Shown here in pieces: positions 17,439 through 26,631 of a stretch of DNA of 64,000 nt. The notes beneath the pieces are model-generated. The model was not told the DNA's origin and searched no databases. It saw only the letters and a list, made by a program, of their open reading frames with translations. This DNA is from Bacillota bacterium (GTDB lineage: Bacteria > Bacillota > Clostridia > Lachnospirales > Lachnospiraceae), in contig JAEZOB010000009.1 in NCBI GenBank assembly GCA_023414355.1, positions 248,001 to 312,000 on the forward strand. Direction: 5' to 3'. The translations under genes and the position numbers were made by a program. Numbering within the stretch: position 1 is the stretch's first letter; each line of letters begins with the position of its first letter.

Positions 17439-20400
17439 ATGTGTTTAAAAATGCAAAAGAGAAAGCGAATAAGCAGTACTATAAAATATGGGGGAACTAT
17501 CATAGCATTAGTAATGCTTATTACGATGATGGGGATTGGCTTTGGACCAAAGACAGAGATAGCATATGCCTATTCTAGTGGTTCTTTAGGAAATGGAATA
17601 AGCTGGGATTTAAATGATAACGGGCTGTTAACAATTAGTGGAACGGGAGCGATACCTAATTATTCACAGGGAAGTTCTCCGTTTACCTCTATGTCGTCTA
17701 AAATTAAAGCAGTAAATATTTATTATTCTATAACTTCCATAGGTGATTATGCATTCGCTAATTGTAGTCAAATGACCAGCGTGTCATGTGGTGGTGGCAT
17801 AAAAACGATAGGAACCGGCGCTTTTTCAAACTGTTGGTCTCTTAATAGTATTAATTTGCCGATGGAATTAAATGTAATTAAGAGTGAAGCATTTATTTAT
17901 TGCTATGGGCTTGAGAATGTATTTTTACCCTCCAAACTGACGGCGGTAGGAAGTGATGTTTTCATGGGATGCGATAATTTGGGGTATATCAATTTCGCAT
18001 GCGAGAAGCTTACAGTGAATAAATACTCATTTCGTGACTTTGGGGCAAAAACGGGCGTAAAATACGCAGGCTTCGTAGCCCCTATTGATGAGGTTGCAAA
18101 GCAGCTTCAAGCTACCGGGTATACGACTCTCGAGACTACAAAGGAATACTCTTTAGGCACAACTTCTTATAATATTAAAGGAATACTGCATTCGAATGGA
18201 GTTCTTATTCTCAGTGGAACTGAGAGTATGATGAATTATGATAACAATAGCGCTATAAAATCTCCATTTTACAATAGTTCTAATATAACTGCAGTTGTGG
18301 TCGATGGTAAGATAGATAATATAGGAAACGGGATGTTCCAAGGCTGTAGCAAGTTAACCAGTGTGACGATTTCTGATAAGGCAACCAATATTGGAAGCAA
18401 TGCATTTCGTGGCTGTTCAGCCCTTGAAAGTGTCACAATAGCAAATAAAACCCGTACAGCTTCTGATACAACAGCGGTGATTGGAGACCATGCATTCAGA
18501 GACTGTAAAAACTTAAAAAGTATTGATATTTCCAGCAAAATCAAGTCGATAGGTAAGTATTGTTTTTCAGGTTGTAGCAGCTTACAGACAGCTACTTTTC
18601 CAACATATAATAACGGATGTTTGATTGATCTCGGTGAAGGAGCATTTTCTGATTGTACTAGTTTAAAGAAAGTCAATCTTCCAAATACTGTTGAAAATGT
18701 TTATGATAATGCTTTTTCGGGATGTATAGAGTTACAGGAAATCTATTTTTCGAATGCGATCAAGAGCTTGTCTCCGGGAGTACTATCTGGATGTACTAGC
18801 TTGGAAAAAGCCATGTACCTTGGGAATGCAGCGAGCATATCAAAGAATGCTTTTTTAGGGTGCAGCAGTCTGAAAAGTATCTCTCTTCCCCTAAAAGCTA
18901 TGGACATAGGCGAATCAGCTTTCGATGGCTGTAGCAGCTTAGAGAGCATAATAATTCCAAAGAATATAGAAAGCATACAAGCGAATGCATTTCGAGGATG
19001 TAGTTCCTTAAAGAAGGCTACTCTGACGGATGCGATTAAAAAAATAGGAGTAGGTGCATTTGCCGGCTGCAGTAGCCTGGAGAGTATCAATATTCCTATG
19101 AAGCTGAGTGCAATTGAAGCGAATACCTTTGATGGATGTAGTATGCTGAAGGAAATTTTCATTCCCCAAAATGTATCATCAATCGGTTCAGCTGCATTTC
19201 GTAATTGTAAGAAGCTTGCGCGTATAGAAAGTATATATAAGTATGAACAGAAGATAGCGGCCGATTCCTTTCTAGATGTAGGAACCGGGTTGACAGAATC
19301 TAAGGTTGCATATTTTCATAGCAAAAACACGAAATTGAAATCTGCACTTGAAAAGCAATATACTTGCTTTTCAACAACGGCTTCAGAGATGCTTGGTAGT
19401 AATGTCGAGGCTTATTTCTATGAAGATGGAGAGTTGTTTATCTTTGGAACTGGAGAGATAGACTATGATGCTACGATTACGAATAAGGATACTGTAAAGT
19501 CAATCAGGTTTTCTGAAGGAGCAGTGAACATTCCCGAAGGATTTTTCTCGGGTTGCAAGGAGATCACCAAGCTTACGATACCTTCTAGTGTTAAAATGAT
19601 TGATGATGAAGCTTTTAAAAACTGTACGAGCTTAACAAGTATTACACTTCCGGAGGGGATTCGTTATCTGGGAATTGATCTTTTTGCGAATTGTACAAGC
19701 TTAGAAAGTGTTACCATACCTTCTAGTGTAGAAAATATTAATAGTCAAGCCTTCCTAGGCTGTACCAGTTTGGCGAATATTACTATTCCTTCCAAAGTGA
19801 CAGGCATTGGGATGAGTGCTTTCGAGAACTGTACGAGCTTAGCCAATGTTGCGATACTTACGAAGGAGACTTCAATTAGTGATAAAGCGTTCAAGGGCTG
19901 TACCAAATTAGTCGGAATTACTTTCCCTTCCGGTGGAACGTCCACTAGTGGTAATTATTTTACTATTGGTAAGGAAGCTTTTATGAACTGTGAAAGCTTG
20001 ACTAGCATTGATATTCCCTTGGGTATAGATAGTATTGCTCAGAATACCTTTGTAAACTGTGCAAGCCTGACTAGTGTTACCATCCCATCAAGTATTGGTT
20101 ATATTGAAGCAGGAACGTTTCAGAATTGTCCAAGCCTAGAGAGTTTTACATTTGACCCTTACACGACAGACGTTAGAGATAATGTATTCGTAAATTGTCC
20201 GAAGCTTGAAACAATAAAAGTAGTCGTTCTTGATGATACAAAAATGCCTGAGTCCCAACGCAGTAAATCCTTTGCTGGCTGCGGAACAGCAATAAAGCTT
20301 GTACTTGTTGATCAAGAAGGCGTAGAATTACCGGAAAGTCGTTTTCGTGTCGCATACAAAAAATTTAAAAGTGCGAGTGATGGGGATACGGAAGATAATT

Positions 20401-23400
20401 GCTGGTACGGAACAGAAATCTATCCTCCTTACACGTTAACCTACGTAGTGAATGGGACTAAAATTGTTAAAAAATATTTAATCGAAAAACAAGAGATCAA
20501 ATTAGCGATTAATGATACGATTGCTAAAAATATTCCTTATAGATCAAGATTCTGTGGCTGGTATCAAGCACCGCAGTTTACAGGTGAATTTTTAACTCAC
20601 AATGATAGCTTAACAATGCCTGCAAACGATGTCGTATTGTATGCTCGATTAAAAAATATCGAGACACCGAAAGGGTTGAAAGTAACTGCAACGAATGCGG
20701 ATACGATAATTCCTAGAAATATTAAGTTCAGTGTAGAGGGGTACGAACCAGGAAAAACATTTTATAAAGTATTACCTAGTGGGAATACTATATTACCAGA
20801 TGTTGGTACTGTAATTGACACCAGTGATAAAGGAAATTGGAAAAAAGTTACATCAAAAGAAATGACAGTTTATGTTGACTACGATTCTGAGTATTGCGTT
20901 CAAGTTGTAACATTAGATGATAAGTATGATGGCTATCCCTTTGATCAATTGAGTGTTGTAAAGGGCGGTTTATGTGATGATGTGTCCTACAGAGCAAAAT
21001 TAAGTATAGGGGATTTTAAATATAATTTAACTTCGGTTCCCTATACAGGAAAGGGACAACCCATCAATGTTACATCAGGTAAAGTAAGTAGTAAGTATAT
21101 TCATGTTGCTTATAATGACATAATGTATAGTACACCGGAAAAGCCAGGAGTCTATGAGGTCACGATAGATGTGGACCAAACCTATTCTTTTTGTAAAGTA
21201 GAGAAACTGTATCTTGGCAAATACGAAATATTAAGACCGGCACCGACGGAGCTTATAGGATATGGAATCAGTGCAGTTGGTGAAACAGACGGTAAAATCT
21301 CAGGTCTGACTACTGAAATGGAATACAAGGATAAATCAGCCAGTGAGTATACGAAATTTACGGGTGAGAAGGGCATACTTACAGGACTAAAACCAGGAAC
21401 CTACTATGTAAGATTTGCAGCAGATCCAGTGAAGGGATTGAGTGCAGGTGTTGATGCCGAGATCAATGTAAAAGCATCAAGTAAAAAGTCGGCTCCGAAG
21501 GGATTGGTAGGAAAAGGAATTAGTGTATATGGTGCAACAGACGGAACCATCACAGGAACAACTGAGGAGATGGAGTACAAGCTGAAGGCTACTGATCAAT
21601 ATGAAAAATGTACGAGCAAAGCAATGTCACAGCTGGCAGCAGGAACCTATCTTGTCAGATATGCGGCTACAGAAGAATTAGATGCAAGTGAACCTGTCGA
21701 GGTAACAGTAGATAATTCAAAGAAACAACTGGCACCGAAAGAGCTAAAAGGAACAGGAGTAAGTACACTAGGTGCAACAGACGGAACCATCACAGGTACG
21801 ACAGCGGCGATGGAGTACAAGCTGAAAACTGCTACTAATTATGAGAAATGTACAAGTAAAGCAATGTCACAGCTGGCAGCAGGAACCTATCATGTCAGAT
21901 ATGCCGCAACAGAAGAATTACTTGCAAGTGAAGCTGTCGAGGTAACGGTAGAGAATTCCAAGAAGCAACAGGCACCGAAGGAGCTAAAAGGAACAGGAGT
22001 CAGTACGTTAGGTGTAACAGACGGAACCATCACAGGCACGACAGAGGCGATGGAGTACAAGCTGAAAGCCGCTACCAAATATGAGAAATGTACCAGTAAA
22101 GCAATGTCACAGCTGGCAGCAGGAACCTATCTTGTCAGATATGCGGCAACAGAAGAACTAGATGCAAGTGAACCTGTCGAGGTAACAGTAGCGAATTCCA
22201 AGAAGCAACAGGCACCGAAGGAGCTAAAAGGAACAGGAGTCAGTACGTTAGGTGCAACAGACGGAACCATCACAGGCACGACAGAGGCGATGGAGTACAA
22301 GCTGAAAGCAGCTACCCAATATGAAAAATGTACAAGTAAAGCAATGTCACAGCTGGCAGCAGGAACCTATCTTGTCAGATATGCGGCAAAAGAAGAATTA
22401 GTTGTAAGTGAAGCTGTCGAGGTAACGGTAGAGAATGCGATACCTATGACATATACTGTGTCTGGTACGATCAAAGATATCAGTGGAAACCCTGCACCTG
22501 GAGTAACAGTTTCCTTGGTTAATATAGCTGACAACAACAAGGTCTACAAAGTTGCAACATCTGAACAGGGCGTATATACGATCGCAAATGTTCTCGATGG
22601 AAGCTATAAAATTATCGTTACAAAGGATGATAAAGAACTTAACACAGGTAATGTTACTGTAAGTGGTAATAATGTATCTGGAGGAAGTTGTGATATCACG
22701 GTTACTATAGCACCTCCAACCTATACCATAATAGGAACAGTTAAGATGGTAAAAGTTAGTGCTGCAACTGGTTCAGCCATATCGGTATCGGGTGCTGCAA
22801 TAACGTTATCCAGTACAACAAGCCTTATGACTTACGCAGAAGTAACGGATAATAATGGTAACTATACGATTAATGGCGTACCAGATGGAACCTATGCAAT
22901 AGCAGTAACTATAAATGATAAAGTCATTGCTGCAGGCAACATTAAAGTTAACGGTAGTAATGTCTGCGATGATAGTACAAGTATTTTAGTAACAGATCCG
23001 ACACCAGATCCGAAGCCAGATCCGAAGCCAGATCCGACACCAGATCCGAAACCAAATCCGACGCCAAATCCGGCACCGGGGCCTACAGGTCCGATCAATG
23101 TACCAATGAATCCGACACCGGCTGCGCCTCCGGTATTAGCACCGAAAGCAGAGCCTAAAATCGTAAAAACAGAGGAAATAAAGTCAGGTGTTAAGCTTGG
23201 GGAAGCGGATAGTAGCGATGTTATCATTCCTATACAAAGAACAACAGATTCCGATGGTAAAAAGAAAGATACCGCAGCTTACAAAGAAGATACGGCCAAA
23301 GAAACCATTCAAAAACTAAAGGAAGAGGGAAAAGATGTTGCTAGAATAACAATTCCTGATGAAAAGAATGAGATTTCTGAAACAAATGTAATGATACCTA

Positions 23401-24191
23401 CCGCTTCTTTAGAGGTGATTGCAGAAGGTAATATTAATTTGGAAATTGCTACAGAGAAAGCAAGAATTAGTATACCAAAAGAGACACTTAAAAATGCGGA
23501 CAAAGAAGCGAAGGAAGATGTGTACTTTAATTTAGCTCCAATTACGTCAGCAGGAGAACAGGCACAAATTATAGAAAGAGCGAAGCAGGAAGACATAATT
23601 AAAGTAGCAATCAAAGATAGTATCATGACAGTTGTAGGGACGCCGATGACAATAGAGACCAATATGCCGCAGTCTAATGTGGATATTACTCTTCCTCTAG
23701 CGACTTCGGATATACCAACAGATGCAATAGAAAGAGAAAAGTTCTTAAGTAAATTAGCAGTATTTATTGAGCACAGCGATGGGGATATGGAATTAGTAAG
23801 AGGTGAAATTGTAGAATATAAGGAAGGGGTATTGGGAATTAAATTTAATGTTAAGAAATTTAGTACCTTTACCATTCTCCAAGCAGATAGCCTTGCACAA
23901 GAATCAAGCGCATGTGAAATAGAAAAAGTAAAAGAACCGAAAGAAACAATAATGAAAGGTACAAAACTGTCATTAACAGTAAATAATACAAAAACTAAAA
24001 TTAAAGTTAAAGTGACAGTAAGTGCGGATGCAACCTGGAAGTTATACAGTGATGTGGCTTGTAAGAAAGAAATCAAAAACAAATACCTGAAATTAAAAGT
24101 GGGTAAAAATAAAGCCTATATTAAGGTATTTGCGAAAGACGGTACATCAAAGGGGTACACAATTACTGTTAAAAGAAAAGGAAAAGAATAA
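17439..24191 (+). CDS. Giant BspA-like leucine-rich surface protein
   Basis: 2250 residues with a signal peptide (basic start, hydrophobic 20-45, cleavage near AYA) and GGGGGG-type ribosome binding site. Residues ~40-930 hold many LRR_5/BspA repeats (AF-GCSSLESI-IP pattern) in several blocks. An InlB B-repeat-like segment follows near 1010-1075 (FCGWYQAPQFTGEF, VVLYARL). Five ~80-residue repeats span about 1265-1668, the last four at an exact 240-bp period. Two carboxypeptidase-regulatory-like domains follow (~1670-1845), then a Pro-Asp/Lys linker (~1850-1890), a beta domain ending KFSTFTIL, and a cadherin-like C-terminal domain. No LPXTG motif is visible, so anchoring is unclear. It likely binds host or plant surfaces. 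The beta domain is shared with the protein at 36087. Confidence 0.9.
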   Translation: MCLKMQKRKRISSTIKYGGTIIALVMLITMMGIGFGPKTEIAYAYSSGSLGNGISWDLNDNGLLTISGTGAIPNYSQGSSPFTSMSSKIKAVNIYYSITSIGDYAFANCSQMTSVSCGGGIKTIGTGAFSNCWSLNSINLPMELNVIKSEAFIYCYGLENVFLPSKLTAVGSDVFMGCDNLGYINFACEKLTVNKYSFRDFGAKTGVKYAGFVAPIDEVAKQLQATGYTTLETTKEYSLGTTSYNIKGILHSNGVLILSGTESMMNYDNNSAIKSPFYNSSNITAVVVDGKIDNIGNGMFQGCSKLTSVTISDKATNIGSNAFRGCSALESVTIANKTRTASDTTAVIGDHAFRDCKNLKSIDISSKIKSIGKYCFSGCSSLQTATFPTYNNGCLIDLGEGAFSDCTSLKKVNLPNTVENVYDNAFSGCIELQEIYFSNAIKSLSPGVLSGCTSLEKAMYLGNAASISKNAFLGCSSLKSISLPLKAMDIGESAFDGCSSLESIIIPKNIESIQANAFRGCSSLKKATLTDAIKKIGVGAFAGCSSLESINIPMKLSAIEANTFDGCSMLKEIFIPQNVSSIGSAAFRNCKKLARIESIYKYEQKIAADSFLDVGTGLTESKVAYFHSKNTKLKSALEKQYTCFSTTASEMLGSNVEAYFYEDGELFIFGTGEIDYDATITNKDTVKSIRFSEGAVNIPEGFFSGCKEITKLTIPSSVKMIDDEAFKNCTSLTSITLPEGIRYLGIDLFANCTSLESVTIPSSVENINSQAFLGCTSLANITIPSKVTGIGMSAFENCTSLANVAILTKETSISDKAFKGCTKLVGITFPSGGTSTSGNYFTIGKEAFMNCESLTSIDIPLGIDSIAQNTFVNCASLTSVTIPSSIGYIEAGTFQNCPSLESFTFDPYTTDVRDNVFVNCPKLETIKVVVLDDTKMPESQRSKSFAGCGTAIKLVLVDQEGVELPESRFRVAYKKFKSASDGDTEDNCWYGTEIYPPYTLTYVVNGTKIVKKYLIEKQEIKLAINDTIAKNIPYRSRFCGWYQAPQFTGEFLTHNDSLTMPANDVVLYARLKNIETPKGLKVTATNADTIIPRNIKFSVEGYEPGKTFYKVLPSGNTILPDVGTVIDTSDKGNWKKVTSKEMTVYVDYDSEYCVQVVTLDDKYDGYPFDQLSVVKGGLCDDVSYRAKLSIGDFKYNLTSVPYTGKGQPINVTSGKVSSKYIHVAYNDIMYSTPEKPGVYEVTIDVDQTYSFCKVEKLYLGKYEILRPAPTELIGYGISAVGETDGKISGLTTEMEYKDKSASEYTKFTGEKGILTGLKPGTYYVRFAADPVKGLSAGVDAEINVKASSKKSAPKGLVGKGISVYGATDGTITGTTEEMEYKLKATDQYEKCTSKAMSQLAAGTYLVRYAATEELDASEPVEVTVDNSKKQLAPKELKGTGVSTLGATDGTITGTTAAMEYKLKTATNYEKCTSKAMSQLAAGTYHVRYAATEELLASEAVEVTVENSKKQQAPKELKGTGVSTLGVTDGTITGTTEAMEYKLKAATKYEKCTSKAMSQLAAGTYLVRYAATEELDASEPVEVTVANSKKQQAPKELKGTGVSTLGATDGTITGTTEAMEYKLKAATQYEKCTSKAMSQLAAGTYLVRYAAKEELVVSEAVEVTVENAIPMTYTVSGTIKDISGNPAPGVTVSLVNIADNNKVYKVATSEQGVYTIANVLDGSYKIIVTKDDKELNTGNVTVSGNNVSGGSCDITVTIAPPTYTIIGTVKMVKVSAATGSAISVSGAAITLSSTTSLMTYAEVTDNNGNYTINGVPDGTYAIAVTINDKVIAAGNIKVNGSNVCDDSTSILVTDPTPDPKPDPKPDPTPDPKPNPTPNPAPGPTGPINVPMNPTPAAPPVLAPKAEPKIVKTEEIKSGVKLGEADSSDVIIPIQRTTDSDGKKKDTAAYKEDTAKETIQKLKEEGKDVARITIPDEKNEISETNVMIPTASLEVIAEGNINLEIATEKARISIPKETLKNADKEAKEDVYFNLAPITSAGEQAQIIERAKQEDIIKVAIKDSIMTVVGTPMTIETNMPQSNVDITLPLATSDIPTDAIEREKFLSKLAVFIEHSDGDMELVRGEIVEYKEGVLGIKFNVKKFSTFTILQADSLAQESSACEIEKVKEPKETIMKGTKLSLTVNNTKTKIKVKVTVSADATWKLYSDVACKKEIKNKYLKLKVGKNKAYIKVFAKDGTSKGYTITVKRKGKE
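21490..22443 (+). repeat. Four in-gene tandem repeats of 240 bp
   Basis: Starting at about 21490, 21730, 21970 and 22210, each unit encodes an ~80-residue domain beginning near APK-L-G-GVS-GATDG and containing TGTTE-MEYKLK, CTSKAMSQLAAGTY and VRYAATEEL. Long stretches are identical between units, so recent recombination or slippage is likely. A fifth, older and divergent unit precedes them from about 21240. Confidence 0.9.
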
Positions 24192-24288
24192 TAAGATATA
24201 CCTATGTCCTGCGGGACAAGCTGAATGAAGAGGAATGGGAGCAGAGAATGAACGCTGCCATGGATAAAATATGTAATATGCAAGAAAA

Positions 24289-24323
24289 GGCTTCCAATAT
24301 AGAATTGGGGCCTTTTCCTATTT
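24289..24323 (+). terminator. Probable terminator after the BspA-like gene
   Basis: Imperfect hairpin AAGGCTTCCAAT / ATTGGGGCCTT followed by TTCCTATTT. The 100 bp before it read as an open frame without a proper start (YVLRDKLNEEEWEQRM), perhaps the tail of a lost gene. Confidence 0.5.
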
Positions 24324-24355
24324 GCTTATTAAAATAATAAACACATTGAATACAA

Positions 24356-24418
24356 TTCGTGCGGTAGGAGACCCGATTCATGCGATAAAAGTAATTTTGT
24401 TGATAAATCTGATATGAT
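24356..24418 (+). promoter_or_regulatory. Group-2 tandem-repeat promoter of the secreted-protein gene at 24475
   Basis: Repeats TTCGTGCGG (24356) and TTCATGCGA (24377) lie 21 bp apart; the extended -10 TGATATGAT begins at 24410, 33 bp after the second. The geometry is identical to those at 14548 and 35900. Confidence 0.68.
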
Positions 24419-24474
24419 GAATGAATATAATGTAAGTATAACGAAAGACAAAATAATTAAGGAGGAACAACATT

Positions 24475-26151
24475 ATGAAAAAGCGATTTATGAGTATACT
24501 GCTCATCCTTTGTATAGCACTGTCATCGATGGCCGCTCCATTGTCTGCTTCCGCGGCTTCGTCTACTTATAACCCCCCAACTGTAGTTGTAGAGGACGTT
24601 GAGGTTTTAGCAGACGGTGATTACTATTTGCAAATCCTCGGCAAGTGGGTTTACCCCGTGGTAACAAACGCTGTTTGGATCGAGCTTTCGGACAGAAAAC
24701 CCGATAAACCATTTACGGTAAGCCGGGTAAGCTACGATAAAGACCGCGGGCCGAAGTATTCCATCACCTATGACGGGAAAAGCATCGCGGCGCAGTCACT
24801 GAATGGAATGCAGCTACAATCCGGGTATGCGCCAAATTTGAAAATCAGTGTTTACTCCGACTTCTGCACCATAAGGGATTATACCAACCAGGCGCTACTG
24901 GTCACTGCTAGTGGTGCGAGTAGCAAAAACGGCACGAAAGTAATTTTTTGGACAAAGAAAGGCTCCGCGCCTGAACACGGTAAAGTAACATTTTTTACAC
25001 CGGAGGACGCGCCGGACGGACCTTCAATCCCTCTGCTTGCAACTACGGATGCTCCATCAGGTAAGCCGACTAAGCCTGCCGATGGCTGGTACAGGCTTAA
25101 ATTGAATGGGGACACTATGCGGGATATGAATGGGTATGCCGATTTTGACGCCAAGGGATATGCAGAAATGCGCGACAGGGGTATGATAGGAACCACAGAT
25201 GGAAGGACTCGAACTGACAGCCAGAAATTCTATCTAAAAAATAAGGGCAGCGGACAAATAACACTAAGAACAACAGACGGGAAGTATTTGGGAATAGACG
25301 GTAGCATAGAAGACGGCATACAGGTAAAGAAGGTGGACACCCCATATCTTTGGAATGCAGACTTTAGCAAGGTTCCGGGAGCAGAAGGTAACTCAAATAT
25401 AACCTACAGCGGATTACGCCCATCCGGAAACAAAGATTTCGTAGCAGCAGCTACTTTGTTTATGGCAGAAGGTAGTTTCTTGAGTAATGAATTTAAAATC
25501 ATAGATGGAAGCAAAATCTTTATGCGGTCGTCTCCGAAAACTACCCCTAAAAATGCCGGATTTGCATTTATTCCTGTGAGTGCCCCAGCTTCTGCAGACT
25601 GGTACAAGGCACCCTCACCCGGAGCCGGTGGTCACACGAAATCATTAACCGTGGGAGATATGGCCTTAAAAATATCGAATGTGTATTCGATGGGGGCAAA
25701 TCTAAATGTACCCGGCAAGCAGGATATGGGTGGCTATCTTATGCATATGTATTTTATTGTCGCTGCCACTCCTGGAACGATTAAAATAACAAATCCTGGT
25801 AAAAAAAGTAATAACGGTGAGATCTTGTATTGGCCTTTGAATACCATTGGGTTTTCAAATTCATTCGTACCGAAACCAATATATCCGGATCGCGATTATG
25901 CCGCTGACTACGATGATGCGGATTATCTTCCGTTTAAAAGAGGCACCACTTCCATTGCAAACAAAGTCTACTATAGCGTATCATACTCAGATGGAAAGCC
26001 TATCCCCGGTTATCCAAAAGGTAATTATTGGAGCATACAGGTCTTCTTTGTAGACTCCGCAACAGCGGCTAAATCCGTAGGAACTCCAAAAAAATATCCG
26101 GCAGGGGAAGGCACTAATGGCGGTACCTATGTTGTGTTCTCAGTAAAATAA
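24475..26151 (+). CDS. Secreted protein with ricin-like beta-trefoil features
   Basis: 558 residues with a classical signal peptide (KKRFMSILLILCIALSSMA, cleavage after ASA) and GGAGG ten bases upstream. The body contains segments of a kind seen in ricin-B/actin-cross-linking folds, such as CTIRDYTNQALLV, QKFYLKNKGSGQITLRTTDG and DGKYLGIDG, which suggests at least one carbohydrate-binding beta-trefoil. No catalytic motif is recognised. Its promoter has the group-2 repeats, so it is probably co-regulated with the secreted proteins at 14693 and 36087. The family assignment is tentative. Confidence 0.62.
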   Translation: MKKRFMSILLILCIALSSMAAPLSASAASSTYNPPTVVVEDVEVLADGDYYLQILGKWVYPVVTNAVWIELSDRKPDKPFTVSRVSYDKDRGPKYSITYDGKSIAAQSLNGMQLQSGYAPNLKISVYSDFCTIRDYTNQALLVTASGASSKNGTKVIFWTKKGSAPEHGKVTFFTPEDAPDGPSIPLLATTDAPSGKPTKPADGWYRLKLNGDTMRDMNGYADFDAKGYAEMRDRGMIGTTDGRTRTDSQKFYLKNKGSGQITLRTTDGKYLGIDGSIEDGIQVKKVDTPYLWNADFSKVPGAEGNSNITYSGLRPSGNKDFVAAATLFMAEGSFLSNEFKIIDGSKIFMRSSPKTTPKNAGFAFIPVSAPASADWYKAPSPGAGGHTKSLTVGDMALKISNVYSMGANLNVPGKQDMGGYLMHMYFIVAATPGTIKITNPGKKSNNGEILYWPLNTIGFSNSFVPKPIYPDRDYAADYDDADYLPFKRGTTSIANKVYYSVSYSDGKPIPGYPKGNYWSIQVFFVDSATAAKSVGTPKKYPAGEGTNGGTYVVFSVK

Positions 26152-26202
26152 AACAGTTCTTAATTGAAAATGATAACTTGAATGAAACTTATGATAAATA
26201 TT

Positions 26203-26235
26203 GTGGATGGTACCGGAAGGCATTTCACGAGGTAA
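26203..26235 (+). pseudogene. Terminal scrap of polysaccharide deacetylase (copy 5)
   Basis: Ten codons, VDGTGRHFTR then stop, equal to the extreme C-terminus of the deacetylase family. Alone it would be weak evidence; it is convincing because three longer fragments of the same end precede it and, like them, it sits at an island border ahead of a terminator. Confidence 0.55.
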
Positions 26236-26330
26236 GGTTAGTATCATATTCGAAGTATTCGTAATAGTATTTATGGAATGATTTCATAAGTATGATAGCT
26301 AGATAAAGGAATTTTGAGAATAAGTTATAA

Positions 26331-26364
26331 AAACTGGGGGATCACAGATGCTCCCAGTTTTTTT
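26331..26364 (+). terminator. Rho-independent terminator before the natural-product locus
   Basis: Stem AACTGGG / CCCAGTT (with inner GGATC / GATGC pairing) runs into seven Ts. An almost identical terminator is found at 45213-45245. Confidence 0.85.
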
Positions 26365-26435
26365 GTAAAGAACTCTGAGGATATAAATCTGTTTCTGAAT
26401 TTCGGATACCTGATAGAGGGTTACATCATTAAATT

Positions 26436-26502
26436 ACATTTTACGCAAAATTGTGACATTTCACGAAAGATCATACTCGGAATAACTACGAAATGTTACT
26501 CT
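26436..26502 (+). promoter_or_regulatory. Group-1 tandem-repeat promoter (site A) of the transporter gene
   Basis: ACATTTTACG (26436) and ACATTTCACG (26456) are 20 bp apart. TGTTACTCT, an extended -10 candidate, starts at 26494, 38 bp after the second repeat. The same arrangement occurs at 31534, 32405 and 39222. The spacing fits a LytTR regulator binding just upstream of -35, and such a regulator is encoded at 29302. Confidence 0.75.
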
Positions 26503-26631
26503 GTCTATATCGTAGTAGGTAATCAGACGGACGGTTACAGTGGATTTGAATGTGGGATTGCGGCGTTATCTAGCTTCAACGGGCCTGCTATGATCATATT
26601 AACTGACGATTGAAGAGAGGGCATAGAAGCA

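Noticed and set aside
23309..24082. 257-codon antisense frame opposite the BspA-like gene
   Set aside because: A shadow frame produced by the Lys/Glu-rich coding strand; no start signal and no recognisable domain.
26314..26613. 100-codon open frame before the DAACS gene
   Set aside because: It runs through a strong terminator hairpin and the site-A promoter, and its first residues come from the hairpin itself, so it is not a gene as a whole.
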